From assembly GCA_036941025.1 (NCBI GenBank), contig JAYMNP010000001.1, positions 868,001 to 932,000 of the forward strand: a DNA stretch of 64,000 nt, given 5' to 3'. Numbering within the stretch: the stretch's first letter is position 1; each line of letters opens with the position of its first letter. Under the pieces are notes generated by a model, which was not told where the DNA came from, ran no database searches, and saw only the letters and a list, made by a program, of their open reading frames with translations. Of the stretch, positions 36,532 to 44,933 are shown piece by piece. The DNA comes from Lachnospiraceae bacterium JLR.KK002 (GTDB lineage: Bacteria > Bacillota > Clostridia > Lachnospirales > Lachnospiraceae). The position numbers were made by a program, and so were the translations under genes.

Positions 36532-36867
36532 ATGGAAAAAAAAATAAAGGATATTACATTTGAGGTAAGCCAGGAACTGGTAAAGTTATTTGGTGACAAA
36601 ATTGAACGTATTGTTTTGTATGGCTCTTATGCCCGCGGAGATTTTGAGATGGAATCAGACATTGACTTTATGGTTTTGCTAAATTGTAATCAGGAGGAAA
36701 TAACAGAAAATCGTAAAGCAATGAGCAGGGTTGCAAGCCGGATTGGTTTGCAGAATGACATTATGGTATCACTGCTTGCACGTAATTATAATGAATATAA
36801 AAATAATATGAAGTACCAGCCGTTTTATCAGAATATAGAAAGAGAAGGCATGAGTATTTATGGATAA
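36532..36867 (+). CDS. MNT-type nucleotidyltransferase (antitoxin)
   Basis: The 111-residue protein has the minimal nucleotidyltransferase motif LYGSYARGDFEMESDIDF, with the GS pair at 31-32 and catalytic Asp43 and Asp45. In MNT-HEPN modules this protein neutralises the HEPN toxin, in studied cases by adding AMP to it. It overlaps the HEPN gene by 8 bp. GAGGTAAT precedes the ATG. The pair is more AT-rich than its neighbours and may be acquired. Confidence 0.88.
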   Translation: MEKKIKDITFEVSQELVKLFGDKIERIVLYGSYARGDFEMESDIDFMVLLNCNQEEITENRKAMSRVASRIGLQNDIMVSLLARNYNEYKNNMKYQPFYQNIEREGMSIYG

Positions 36868-37279
36868 ACGAAGAGCAGATCTGGCCATGTATCGTCTGGA
36901 GACGGCGAAGCAATGTATTATATCTGCAGGAACTCTGGCTGGGATATCGGATTATAAAGGTGCGGCAAACCGTTCCTATTATGCTGTTTTTCATTGTATG
37001 AGAAGCGTGCTGGCGTTGAGTTCTGTGGATTTTTCAAAACATTCCGCGGTAGGCGCTTATTTTCGGAAAGAGTATATTAAGACAGGAATATTTGATGTAA
37101 CAATGTCAGATATTATATCAGAAGCCTTTGATATTCGAAGTGACAGTGACTACAATGATTATTTTGTAATATCGAAAAAAGAAGTCGAAGAGCAAATAGC
37201 AAACGCCCGGTATTTCTACGAGAAAGTGGAAATGTATGTTTTAACACAGATTAAAAATATTCCGGGAACAGAGAAATGA
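36860..37279 (+). CDS. HEPN-domain protein (toxin of MNT-HEPN module)
   Basis: The 139-residue alpha-helical protein carries the HEPN RNase motif R-x6-H at Arg38-His45 (NRSYYAVFHC). HEPN toxins are metal-independent RNases. It is translationally coupled to the upstream nucleotidyltransferase by an 8-bp overlap. A terminator-like hairpin follows 15 bp after the stop. Confidence 0.87.
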   Translation: MDKRRADLAMYRLETAKQCIISAGTLAGISDYKGAANRSYYAVFHCMRSVLALSSVDFSKHSAVGAYFRKEYIKTGIFDVTMSDIISEAFDIRSDSDYNDYFVISKKEVEEQIANARYFYEKVEMYVLTQIKNIPGTEK

Positions 37280-37294
37280 TGGATGGTATTCAGG

Positions 37295-37338
37295 GGTGTG
37301 CCGCAATGAAGTGAAAACTTCAGAGCGGTACACCTTTT
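37295..37338 (+). terminator. terminator after the MNT-HEPN pair
   Basis: GGTGTGCCGC (37295-37304) pairs with GCGGTACACC (37325-37334) with one mismatch. A second small hairpin, TGAAG/CTTCA, sits in the loop. TTTT follows. Confidence 0.75.
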
Positions 37339-37397
37339 AAAATGTATGAAAGGATAAAAGGAGAGATTATATTTCAGAAAAAGCGGCATTGCTGTGA

Positions 37398-37441
37398 AAG
37401 AATTAACGATTCTTGCATTCTCACAGGTTTCCGGTTAGAAT
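37398..37441 (+). promoter_or_regulatory. promoter with overlapping palindrome, hydrogenase operon
   Basis: TTGCAT (37413-37418) and TAGAAT (37436-37441) are 17 bp apart. A perfect 6-5-6 palindrome, AAGAAT-taacg-ATTCTT (37398-37414), touches the -35, and wider flanks CTGTGA / TCACAG extend the symmetry. This is a candidate operator for the GltD-like/hydrogenase operon. It does not match the Rex consensus closely. Confidence 0.55.
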
Positions 37442-37510
37442 GAACGTAAGATTGATGGAACAGGGAGGAATTCTATCAGTCTGCATAAAAAATAAACAGG
37501 GAGAAGGAAT

Positions 37511-39343
37511 ATGAGCAGATTATCAGTAATTTCTACGGACAAGGTAAATTCTACCACAGAAACACTGATGAAGGAATTTACACAGCGTATTATCGCAAAT
37601 CCGCCAGGGGTCTGTCCCGTTGACATGCAGCTTGCATTTTTGAAGGTATGTCATGCCCAGACCTGTGGAAAATGTGTTCCATGCCGAATCGGACTGGGCA
37701 TTCTGGAAGAACTTCTGGAAAGCGTTCTGGATAATACGGCAACCATGGAAACACTTGACTTAATTGAACATACAGCTACCAATATCAAAAATTCTGCGGA
37801 TTGCGCCATTGGGTTTGAGTCCGCCCGCATGGTGCTGGCCGGACTGGAAGGATTTAAAGAGGATTATATTTCCCATGTGAGAGAGCATCAGTGTACAGGA
37901 ACCTTTGAGCAGCCCATTCCATGCGTCACCCTCTGTCCGGCAAATGTGGACATTCCAGGGTATATTGCACTGGCCGGGGCCGGCCGCTGCGAGGATGCGG
38001 TGCGTCTGATTCGGAAGGACAACCCCTTCCCGACGGCGTGCGCGCTGATTTGTGAACATCCCTGTGAGAAGCGGTGCCGCAGGAATATGATAGATGATTC
38101 CATCAATATCCGTGGAATCAAACATTATGTGATGGATAAAGCCAATGCAAAGAAGGTTCCGGTTCCTGCCTGTGCAGAGTCCACCGGAAGGAAGGTGGCA
38201 ATTATCGGCGCCGGCCCTTCCGGGCTTACAGCAGCATATTTTCTGCAGCTTATGGGACATCAGACCACTGTGTATGAAGAAAAAGCACAGCCTGGAGGTA
38301 TGCTTCGCTATGGAATTCCAAATTACCGGTTCCCAGGGGAAAGGCTTAAGGAAGATATCGACGCCATCCTTTCCACAGGTGTGGAACTGAAACTGAATGC
38401 GGCAATTGGAACAGAAGAGCTGAAAGAAATCAACGATACATACGATGCGGTATACATTGCAATTGGCGCTCATGCGGAAAAGCGCCTGAATCTGGAAGGA
38501 GAGGACAGCGGAAATGTGATTTCAGCCGTGGAAATGCTGCGTGAAATCGGAGATGACAGATATCCGGATTTCACAGGACAGCGGGTAATTGTAGTGGGCG
38601 GTGGAAATGTAGCCATGGACTGTGCAAGAACAGCCATCCGTTCCAATGCAAAAACAGTCAGTATTGTATACCGCAGGCGCAAGGAAGATATGACAGCTCT
38701 GCCGGCGGAGGTGGAAGGGGCTATTGCAGAGGGAATTGAGCTCCTTACTTTAAAAGCGCCCCTTCGGGTGGAGAAAGATGAAAAGGGCAATGTGGCGGCT
38801 TTGTGGGTGCAGCCTCAGATTATCGGTAAGGTAAGAGGCGGCCGCCCTTCTCCGGGAAAAGCAGACAAGGCGGAAGAACGGCTGGAATGCGACGTAATCC
38901 TTATGGCTGTGGGGCAGGATATTATTACAGAGCCCTTTGCACAGGCCGGGATTGCCACGAAAAGCGGAAGAATTCTGGCAGATGCTTCCTGCGCCCTGAA
39001 CCGTGTGGGCATGTATGCAGGAGGAGACTGTGTATCCGGGCCGGCAACGGTAATCAAGGCCATTGCAGCCGGGAAAGTGGCAGCGGCCAATATTGATGAA
39101 TTTCTGGGCTGCAATCATGAGATTTCCGTGGATGTGGAGATTCCGGAACCGCTGTTAAATGATAAGGTTCCATGCGGACGTGTAAATCTGGGTGAGAAGG
39201 AATCCTGGGCCCGCAAAGATAATTTTGAAGGCATTGAATATACCATGAGCGACGAAGAAGCATATCAGGAGGCAAGTCGCTGCCTGCGGTGTGACCGCCA
39301 TGGCTGCGGTGTATTGAGAGGAGGCAGACAGGACAAATGGTAA
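37511..39343 (+). CDS. NuoF-type Fe-S domain fused to GltD-like NAD(P) oxidoreductase
   Basis: The 610-residue flavoprotein is a fusion. Residues about 30-125 match the C-terminal [4Fe-4S] domain of NuoF (CGKCVPCRIG; ligands Cys52, 55, 58 and 98). Residues about 130-200 form the Fer4_20 domain of glutamate synthase small chains (LCPANVDIPG, CEHPCEKRCRRN). The rest is a two-dinucleotide-binding GltD domain: GAGPSG at 233-238 for FAD and VVGGGNVAMD for NAD(P). The FMN- and NADH-binding part of NuoF is missing. It overlaps the hydrogenase gene by 7 bp, so it is probably the electron partner that links NAD(P)H to H2 formation. GGGAGAAGG precedes the ATG. Confidence 0.88.
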   Translation: MSRLSVISTDKVNSTTETLMKEFTQRIIANPPGVCPVDMQLAFLKVCHAQTCGKCVPCRIGLGILEELLESVLDNTATMETLDLIEHTATNIKNSADCAIGFESARMVLAGLEGFKEDYISHVREHQCTGTFEQPIPCVTLCPANVDIPGYIALAGAGRCEDAVRLIRKDNPFPTACALICEHPCEKRCRRNMIDDSINIRGIKHYVMDKANAKKVPVPACAESTGRKVAIIGAGPSGLTAAYFLQLMGHQTTVYEEKAQPGGMLRYGIPNYRFPGERLKEDIDAILSTGVELKLNAAIGTEELKEINDTYDAVYIAIGAHAEKRLNLEGEDSGNVISAVEMLREIGDDRYPDFTGQRVIVVGGGNVAMDCARTAIRSNAKTVSIVYRRRKEDMTALPAEVEGAIAEGIELLTLKAPLRVEKDEKGNVAALWVQPQIIGKVRGGRPSPGKADKAEERLECDVILMAVGQDIITEPFAQAGIATKSGRILADASCALNRVGMYAGGDCVSGPATVIKAIAAGKVAAANIDEFLGCNHEISVDVEIPEPLLNDKVPCGRVNLGEKESWARKDNFEGIEYTMSDEEAYQEASRCLRCDRHGCGVLRGGRQDKW

Positions 39344-41073
39344 ATGTAACGATTGATCACAGGAAGATACAGGTGCCTGAGGGTACGACAATTTTAAAAG
39401 CTGCCGCCACTGCCGGAATCGAGATTCCCACACTCTGCTTTCTGAAGGATTTGAATGAAATCGGAGCCTGTCGTATCTGCTGTGTGGAAATAGAAGGCAA
39501 AGACACTCTTGCGGCGGCCTGCAATACCATTGCGGAAGAAGGCATGGTGATTCATACCAGCAGTCTGAAAGCTCACTATGCCCGCAGAATGAATCTGCAG
39601 ATTATTCTGTCCCAGCATGATTTCCGCTGTGCGGCCTGTCAGCGGAACGGAAGCTGCGCCCTGCAGAAAATCTGTGCGGATATGAATATCAATGACGTTC
39701 CCTTTGAGCAGTCTTACGAGAGAAAAGAATGGGATTTGAGTTTCCCCCTGATTCGGGATGACAGCAAATGTATCAAATGTATGCGCTGCGTGCAGATTTG
39801 CGACAAGGTACAGTCTCTTGGAATATGGGACATTGTAAATACGGGAAAACGTACGGGAGTGGGCGTTTCCAGAATGCGTACCATCACGGAAGCAGACTGC
39901 GCCCTGTGCGGACAGTGTATTACCCATTGTCCTACCGGAGCCCTCCGGGAGCGGGATGATGTGCGCAAAGTAATGGACGCCGTCAATGACCCGGATAAAA
40001 TTGTCGTGGTACAGATTGCTCCGGCGGTCCGGTCTGCCTGGGGAGAAGGTCTTGGCCTGCCGGAAAAAATGGCCACAGAGAAACGTATGGCGGCGGCAGC
40101 CCGCGCCCTTGGCATGGATTATGTCTTTGATACAAATTTCAGCGCTGATTTAACGATTATGGAGGAAGCAAATGAATTCCTGGAGCGGATGACCCACAGA
40201 GAGAAATATCAGTGGCCCATGTACACCTCCTGCTGTCCCGGCTGGGTTCGGTTTTTGAAATCACAGTATCCGGAAATGACGGAACAGCTTTCTACGGCAA
40301 AATCGCCTCAGCAGATGTTTGGGACGGTGGCAAAGACTTATTTTGCAGAAAAGGTACTGGATACGGATCCGAGTAATATTTTCTGCGTATCCATCATGCC
40401 CTGTACGGCCAAAAAGGCAGAGTGCGCCCTGCCGAATATCAACGATTCCGGTGCGGACCGGGATGTGGATGTGGTGCTTACCACCAGGGAATTTGACCGG
40501 CTGCTTCGTTCTGAGCTGATCTGTCCGGCAAATCTGGAGGAAGAAGAATTTGATTCTCCTCTGGGAACCGGTTCCGGCGCAGCCGTAATCTTCGGAGCCA
40601 CAGGAGGCGTGATGGAGGCTGCCCTTCGGACTGCTTACTATGCACTGAAAAAAGAAAATCCCAAACCGGATGCATTTAAAATGGTACGCGGGCTGGATGA
40701 TATCAAAGAAGTGACAGCAGAAATTGCCGGGATTCCCATCCGGGCGGCTGTGGTACACGGACTTGGTAATACCAGAAAGCTGATTGAGCGGGTAGCTGCC
40801 GGGGAGGCAGAATACGATTTTGTAGAAGTGATGGCCTGTCCCGGCGGCTGCGCCGGAGGAGGCGGGCAGCCCATCACGGAAGGACGTGAGATGGCGGGAG
40901 AGCGGGGAAGCAGGCTCTATACGCTGGACAGGAAAAATCCGCTGCGGTTCTCCCATGAGAATCCTTCCGTCCGCGCCCTTTACAGCCAGTATCTGGAAAA
41001 ACCCCTTTCCCATAAAGCTCATGAACTTTTACATACGGATCATCTGGGCTGGGATATGCCTCGGAAAGTATAA
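39337..41073 (+). CDS. [FeFe] hydrogenase, catalytic subunit
   Basis: The 578-residue enzyme makes or oxidises H2. In order: a [2Fe-2S] domain (Cys34, 45, 48, 62), a His-Cys3 cluster (His94, Cys98, 101, 107), two [4Fe-4S] clusters (Cys145-155 and Cys188-198) and the H-cluster domain with L1 TSCCPGW (297-303), L2 IMPCTAKK (353-360) and L3 ACPGGCAGGGGQP (from 500). All H-cluster cysteines are present. GAGGAGG lies 12 bp before the ATG, inside the upstream gene. The four accessory clusters suggest electron exchange with the upstream flavoprotein or ferredoxin. The maturases HydE, F and G are not in this window. Confidence 0.95.
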   Translation: MVNVTIDHRKIQVPEGTTILKAAATAGIEIPTLCFLKDLNEIGACRICCVEIEGKDTLAAACNTIAEEGMVIHTSSLKAHYARRMNLQIILSQHDFRCAACQRNGSCALQKICADMNINDVPFEQSYERKEWDLSFPLIRDDSKCIKCMRCVQICDKVQSLGIWDIVNTGKRTGVGVSRMRTITEADCALCGQCITHCPTGALRERDDVRKVMDAVNDPDKIVVVQIAPAVRSAWGEGLGLPEKMATEKRMAAAARALGMDYVFDTNFSADLTIMEEANEFLERMTHREKYQWPMYTSCCPGWVRFLKSQYPEMTEQLSTAKSPQQMFGTVAKTYFAEKVLDTDPSNIFCVSIMPCTAKKAECALPNINDSGADRDVDVVLTTREFDRLLRSELICPANLEEEEFDSPLGTGSGAAVIFGATGGVMEAALRTAYYALKKENPKPDAFKMVRGLDDIKEVTAEIAGIPIRAAVVHGLGNTRKLIERVAAGEAEYDFVEVMACPGGCAGGGGQPITEGREMAGERGSRLYTLDRKNPLRFSHENPSVRALYSQYLEKPLSHKAHELLHTDHLGWDMPRKV

Positions 41074-41079
41074 GCTGAT

Positions 41080-41119
41080 ACAGGGCTGCCGCATGGTTCG
41101 ATACGGCGGCCCTGTTGAA
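41080..41119 (+). terminator. hairpin after the hydrogenase gene
   Basis: ACAGGGCTGCCGCAT pairs with ATACGGCGGCCCTGT (two non-canonical positions) around GGTTCG. The following T tract is weak, so this may be a terminator or an mRNA 3'-end stabiliser. Confidence 0.6.
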
Positions 41120-41143
41120 GTTTTGTCTGCTTTACTGTCTGCT

Positions 41144-41183
41144 AACTGCGCAGCAAGTGCGCAGTTGCAGGCTGAACTGTTAC
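41144..41183 (+). repeat. hairpin followed by the GGCTGAACTGTTAC repeat
   Basis: AACTGCGCA/TGCGCAGTT form a perfect 9-bp stem (41144-41166). It is followed directly by GGCTGAACTGTTAC (41170-41183). The same 14 bases close the inverted-repeat element at 48300-48313, also right after a stem, so this is a dispersed intergenic repeat. Confidence 0.6.
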
Positions 41184-41212
41184 GAAGTTTTTCCAAAAAG
41201 AAAGAAACATCA

Positions 41213-41241
41213 TTGTAAAAGAAATTAAATCATGATATGAT
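41213..41241 (+). promoter_or_regulatory. promoter of the DUF234-type ATPase gene
   Basis: TTGTAA (41213-41218) and TATGAT (41236-41241) are 17 bp apart, 65 bp before the start codon. Confidence 0.65.
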
Positions 41242-41306
41242 ACAAAGGAAATATTACAGAAGAATCACAGTATACCTTATGGATGAACAGGAATGGGAGT
41301 TTGGCT

Positions 41307-42668
41307 ATGGCAGGGAGAAAAACAGAATTACAATATCTGGAGCAGATGTACCATGAGACCGGAAATCAGCTTCTGGTACTGTACGGAAGAAAAGAGCATG
41401 GAGGCAGGAAACTGGTGCGGGAATTTTGCAGAAATAAAAAATTCTTTTATTACTGTGCGCCGGAGATTTCCCCTCAGTCACAGCGGCAGCGGATGGGAAG
41501 GGAAATTGCGGAACATTATCAGGTGACATTATCCGAAGATTCCTACGATACCTTTTTCAAACGGGTAAAAAGCGGAGACAGCAGCAAACTGGTGCTGGTT
41601 ATGGATGAAGTTCAGCATATTATGAAAAAAGACAGCCAGTTTCTGGAAAGTATCCTGAAGCTGAAGGGGAAGAAACTGTATCCTGGGCCGGTGATGATTC
41701 TGCTGTGCAGTTCTTCCATATTCTGGGTGGAACAGGAGCTGCCCCAGGTTCTGGGCAATGCTGCCAGGAAGCTGGACGGAACCGTGAAATTTGAGGAACT
41801 GAAATTTCTGGATTTAGTGCGTAATTTTCCGGATTACAGTGTCAGGGAAAGTGTGGAAGCATTCGGAGTAATCGGCGGTGTGACGGAATATATGAAAGGC
41901 TGGGATGATACGAAGGATATCCGTACCAATATCTGTACCCATGTGTTGTCAGAAACAGGTTTCCTTTACGGAAAGGCGGAGGAGATTATCCGAACCCAGT
42001 TAAGAGAGCTTTCCGTATACAATACTATTCTGGAAGTTCTGGCTTCCGGAAAGCATAAGCTGAACGATATCTATCAGGCCACAGGATTTTCCAGAGCGAA
42101 AATCAGCGTATATCTGAAAAATCTGATGGAGTTTGATGTGGTGGAGAAAGTGTATTCCTTTGAAACCGGAGGATGGCAGAATGCCCAGAAAGGACTGTAT
42201 CAGATAAAAGATACGTTTATTAATTTCTGGTTTAAATTTGTATATCCATACCTGTCCGATTTGCAGTTAATGGCGCCGGAGGATTTTTATGAGAAGCATA
42301 TTGCAGGAGGGCTGGAGGGATATCTGAAACGATATTTTGTGAATGTGTGCATGGAATATCTGGAACTGCAGGATCTGGTAGGAAGGCTGCCTCTGAACAT
42401 TCATAAAATGGGAACCTGGATTGGGAAAAAAGGCCATATTGACATTATTGCTCAGAACAGTATCCGGGAAAACATTATCTGCCTCTGTAACTGGTCGGAA
42501 CCGGCAATGACATTTGAAATGTGCCAGCAGTTATTTCAGAGCATGGAGCAGGCCAGAATTACCGCAAATTATTACTATCTCTTTACAGCCAAATCCTTTG
42601 ATGAACAGCTGCTGCGGGTGGTAGACCAGGACAGCCGCATTGTGCTGGTGGATATGAACAGAATGTAA
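41307..42668 (+). CDS. AAA-type ATPase with DUF234-like C-terminus, degenerate P-loop
   Basis: The 453-residue protein resembles the archaeal-type STAND-like ATPases with C-terminal DUF234. The usual P-loop YGRRxxGKT is replaced by YGRKEHGGRKLV, so the catalytic Lys-Thr pair is missing, while Walker B VLVMDEVQHI is kept. A winged-helix segment (KLNDIYQATGFSRAKISVYL, about 255-275) and the DUF234 nuclease-like domain (GTWIGKKGHIDIIAQN) follow. ATG 41307 has GGGAG seven bases upstream; ATG 41283 has no such site. ATP binding may be lost or altered. Cellular role unknown. Confidence 0.8.
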   Translation: MAGRKTELQYLEQMYHETGNQLLVLYGRKEHGGRKLVREFCRNKKFFYYCAPEISPQSQRQRMGREIAEHYQVTLSEDSYDTFFKRVKSGDSSKLVLVMDEVQHIMKKDSQFLESILKLKGKKLYPGPVMILLCSSSIFWVEQELPQVLGNAARKLDGTVKFEELKFLDLVRNFPDYSVRESVEAFGVIGGVTEYMKGWDDTKDIRTNICTHVLSETGFLYGKAEEIIRTQLRELSVYNTILEVLASGKHKLNDIYQATGFSRAKISVYLKNLMEFDVVEKVYSFETGGWQNAQKGLYQIKDTFINFWFKFVYPYLSDLQLMAPEDFYEKHIAGGLEGYLKRYFVNVCMEYLELQDLVGRLPLNIHKMGTWIGKKGHIDIIAQNSIRENIICLCNWSEPAMTFEMCQQLFQSMEQARITANYYYLFTAKSFDEQLLRVVDQDSRIVLVDMNRM

Positions 42669-42695
42669 CGGAAACAGAAAGCAGGACAGAAATTT

Positions 42696-44933
42696 ATGGC
42701 GAAGGCTTTATACATAGCGGAGAAACCAAGTGTGGCAAGGGAATTTGCCAGAGCATTAAAACAGGATTTTAAAAACCATGACGGTTACATGGAATCGGGG
42801 GAAGGGGTTGTTACCTGGTGCGTGGGCCATCTGGTGACTATGAGTTATCCGGAGGCTTACGATGAAAAACTGAAAAAGTGGAGCCTTGCCACCCTCCCAT
42901 TTTTGCCGGAGGAATTTAAGTACGAGGTGATTCCGGCCGTGGAGAAGCAGTACAGGATAGTAGCGAATCTTTTAAACCGTCCCGATGTGAGTACCATTTA
43001 TGTATGTACGGACTCCGGGCGGGAAGGAGAATATATTTACCGTCTGGTGGAACGACAGGCCGGAGTGCAGGGGAAGGACCGGCGCAGAGTCTGGATTGAT
43101 TCCCAGACAGAGGAAGAGATTCTGCGGGGCATCCGGGAGGCAAAAGAGCTGTCAGAATATGACAATCTCTGTGAGTCCGCCTATCTGCGGGCAAAAGAAG
43201 ATTATCTCATGGGCATTAACTTTTCCCGGCTGCTCACATTGAAATACGGCAATGCTATTTCAGGATTTCTGAAAACCAGATATACGGTAGTCAGCGTGGG
43301 CCGGGTTATGACCTGTGTGCAGGGCATGGTAGTGCGCAGGGAGCGGGAAATCCGGGAATTTGTGAAAACGCCTTTTTACCGGGTGGTCAGTATCCTGGAT
43401 ATCCGGGGAACTGAAATTGAGGGGGAATGGCGGGCAGTGGAAGGTTCCTGTTATTTCCAGTCCCCCAAACTGTACAAAGAGAATGGGCTGAAAGAGAAAA
43501 AAGACGCAGAACAGTTAATCGCAGATTTTATTTCTTCTTCCGGAGTTTTGGCCGGGGAAGAAAGACAGCCTTCGGAAGACAGTCCTCTGTCCGGAGCAGA
43601 AGGGCAACTTTCGGAAAACAGTCCTCTGTCCGGAGCAGAAGGGCAGATTCCGGAACATCATTCGGGGGAAACAGAGATAAAAGCCTCTGTTTTTTCCCTG
43701 GAAAAGAAAAAGGAGAATAAATATCCGCCCCTTCTTTACAACCTGGCGGAGTTGCAGAACGACTGTTCCAGACTTTTTAAAATCAGTCCGGATCAGACAT
43801 TGCAGGTGGTACAGGAACTGTACGAGAAAAAGCTGGTCACCTATCCCAGAACGGACGCCCGCGTGCTGTCTTCTGCTGTGGCCAGAGAGATACGGAAAAA
43901 TATCGAGGGCCTGACAAATATTCCCTCCGTAAAGGGATTTGCGGAGGAAATCCTGGAACGGGGAAGTTACAAAAAGATTGGAAAAAGCCGGTATGTCAAT
44001 GACAAACAGATTACGGACCATTATGCTATTATTCCAACGGGACAGGGACTTTCGGCTGTCCGCAGCCTGAACGGAACAGCCCTGCATGTGTACGAAACCA
44101 TTGTGCGGCGATTTCTGGGGATTTTCTTTCCTCCCGCAGTGTATCAGAAGATTAATCTGGTAACATCCATAAAGAGAACAGGAAGTCCCGCCGGAGCGGA
44201 AAAGTTTTTTGCTTCTTTTAAAGTGCTGGCAGAACCGGGATATCTGAAAGTCATGGAATATTCTTTCCGGAAAAAGAAAGAAGAAAAGCAGCCGGAAGAG
44301 AAAGGAGCGGATGAGGACAATGCCCAGGATATGGCCTGCGACCTGTCCGTTATGGAACTTTTGTCTTCTCTGAAAAAAGGCATGGAGCTTCCGGTGAAAT
44401 CTCTGAATATCAAAGAAGGGGAGACTTCCCCGCCCAAACGCTATAATTCCGGCTCCATGATTCTGGCCATGGAAAATGCAGGGCAATTAATCGAGGACGA
44501 GGAGCTCCGGGCTCAGATTAAGGGGAGCGGCATCGGCACCAGCGCCACCAGAGCGGAAATCCTCAAAAAGCTGGTGAACAACAAATATCTTGCCCTGAAT
44601 AAAAAGAGCCAGATTATTACGCCTACCCTGCTGGGAGAAATGATCTACGACGTGGTAAACGCCTCGATTCGTTCTTTGTTAAATCCTGAACTGACAGCAA
44701 GCTGGGAAAAGGGCCTGACCTATGTGGCGGAAGGGAGTATTACGCCTCAGGAATATATGGAAAAACTGGAGCATTTTATCCGAAGCCGTACCAGCGGCGT
44801 GCTGGGGCTGAATAACCAGTATGCCCTGCGGGAATATTTTCAGTATGCTTCGGCTTTTTATAAATCATCTGAAAAATCATCGAAAAAGCCATCAACCCCA
44901 AAAGGAGGAAAACAGAAAAATGGAAACATGTAA
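42696..44933 (+). CDS. topB: DNA topoisomerase III
   Basis: The 745-residue type IA topoisomerase relaxes and decatenates single-stranded DNA regions. It begins with the Toprim signature ALYIAEKPSVAREFARAL. The active-site tyrosine is Tyr383 in VTYPRTDAR. An insertion of about 60 residues before it, with two copies of a 13-residue unit (SPLSGAEGQ), makes the distance from the N-terminus longer than usual. GSGIGTSATRAEIL is also diagnostic. It lies 27 bp after the ATPase gene and overlaps the next gene by 14 bp. Confidence 0.94.
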   Translation: MAKALYIAEKPSVAREFARALKQDFKNHDGYMESGEGVVTWCVGHLVTMSYPEAYDEKLKKWSLATLPFLPEEFKYEVIPAVEKQYRIVANLLNRPDVSTIYVCTDSGREGEYIYRLVERQAGVQGKDRRRVWIDSQTEEEILRGIREAKELSEYDNLCESAYLRAKEDYLMGINFSRLLTLKYGNAISGFLKTRYTVVSVGRVMTCVQGMVVRREREIREFVKTPFYRVVSILDIRGTEIEGEWRAVEGSCYFQSPKLYKENGLKEKKDAEQLIADFISSSGVLAGEERQPSEDSPLSGAEGQLSENSPLSGAEGQIPEHHSGETEIKASVFSLEKKKENKYPPLLYNLAELQNDCSRLFKISPDQTLQVVQELYEKKLVTYPRTDARVLSSAVAREIRKNIEGLTNIPSVKGFAEEILERGSYKKIGKSRYVNDKQITDHYAIIPTGQGLSAVRSLNGTALHVYETIVRRFLGIFFPPAVYQKINLVTSIKRTGSPAGAEKFFASFKVLAEPGYLKVMEYSFRKKKEEKQPEEKGADEDNAQDMACDLSVMELLSSLKKGMELPVKSLNIKEGETSPPKRYNSGSMILAMENAGQLIEDEELRAQIKGSGIGTSATRAEILKKLVNNKYLALNKKSQIITPTLLGEMIYDVVNASIRSLLNPELTASWEKGLTYVAEGSITPQEYMEKLEHFIRSRTSGVLGLNNQYALREYFQYASAFYKSSEKSSKKPSTPKGGKQKNGNM
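43571..43648 (+). repeat. 39-bp in-frame tandem duplication inside topB
   Basis: Two 39-bp units begin at 43571 and 43610 and share the core CAGTCCTCTGTCCGGAGCAG. The period is a multiple of three, so the reading frame is kept and the protein carries two 13-residue copies in a loop region. Confidence 0.9.
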
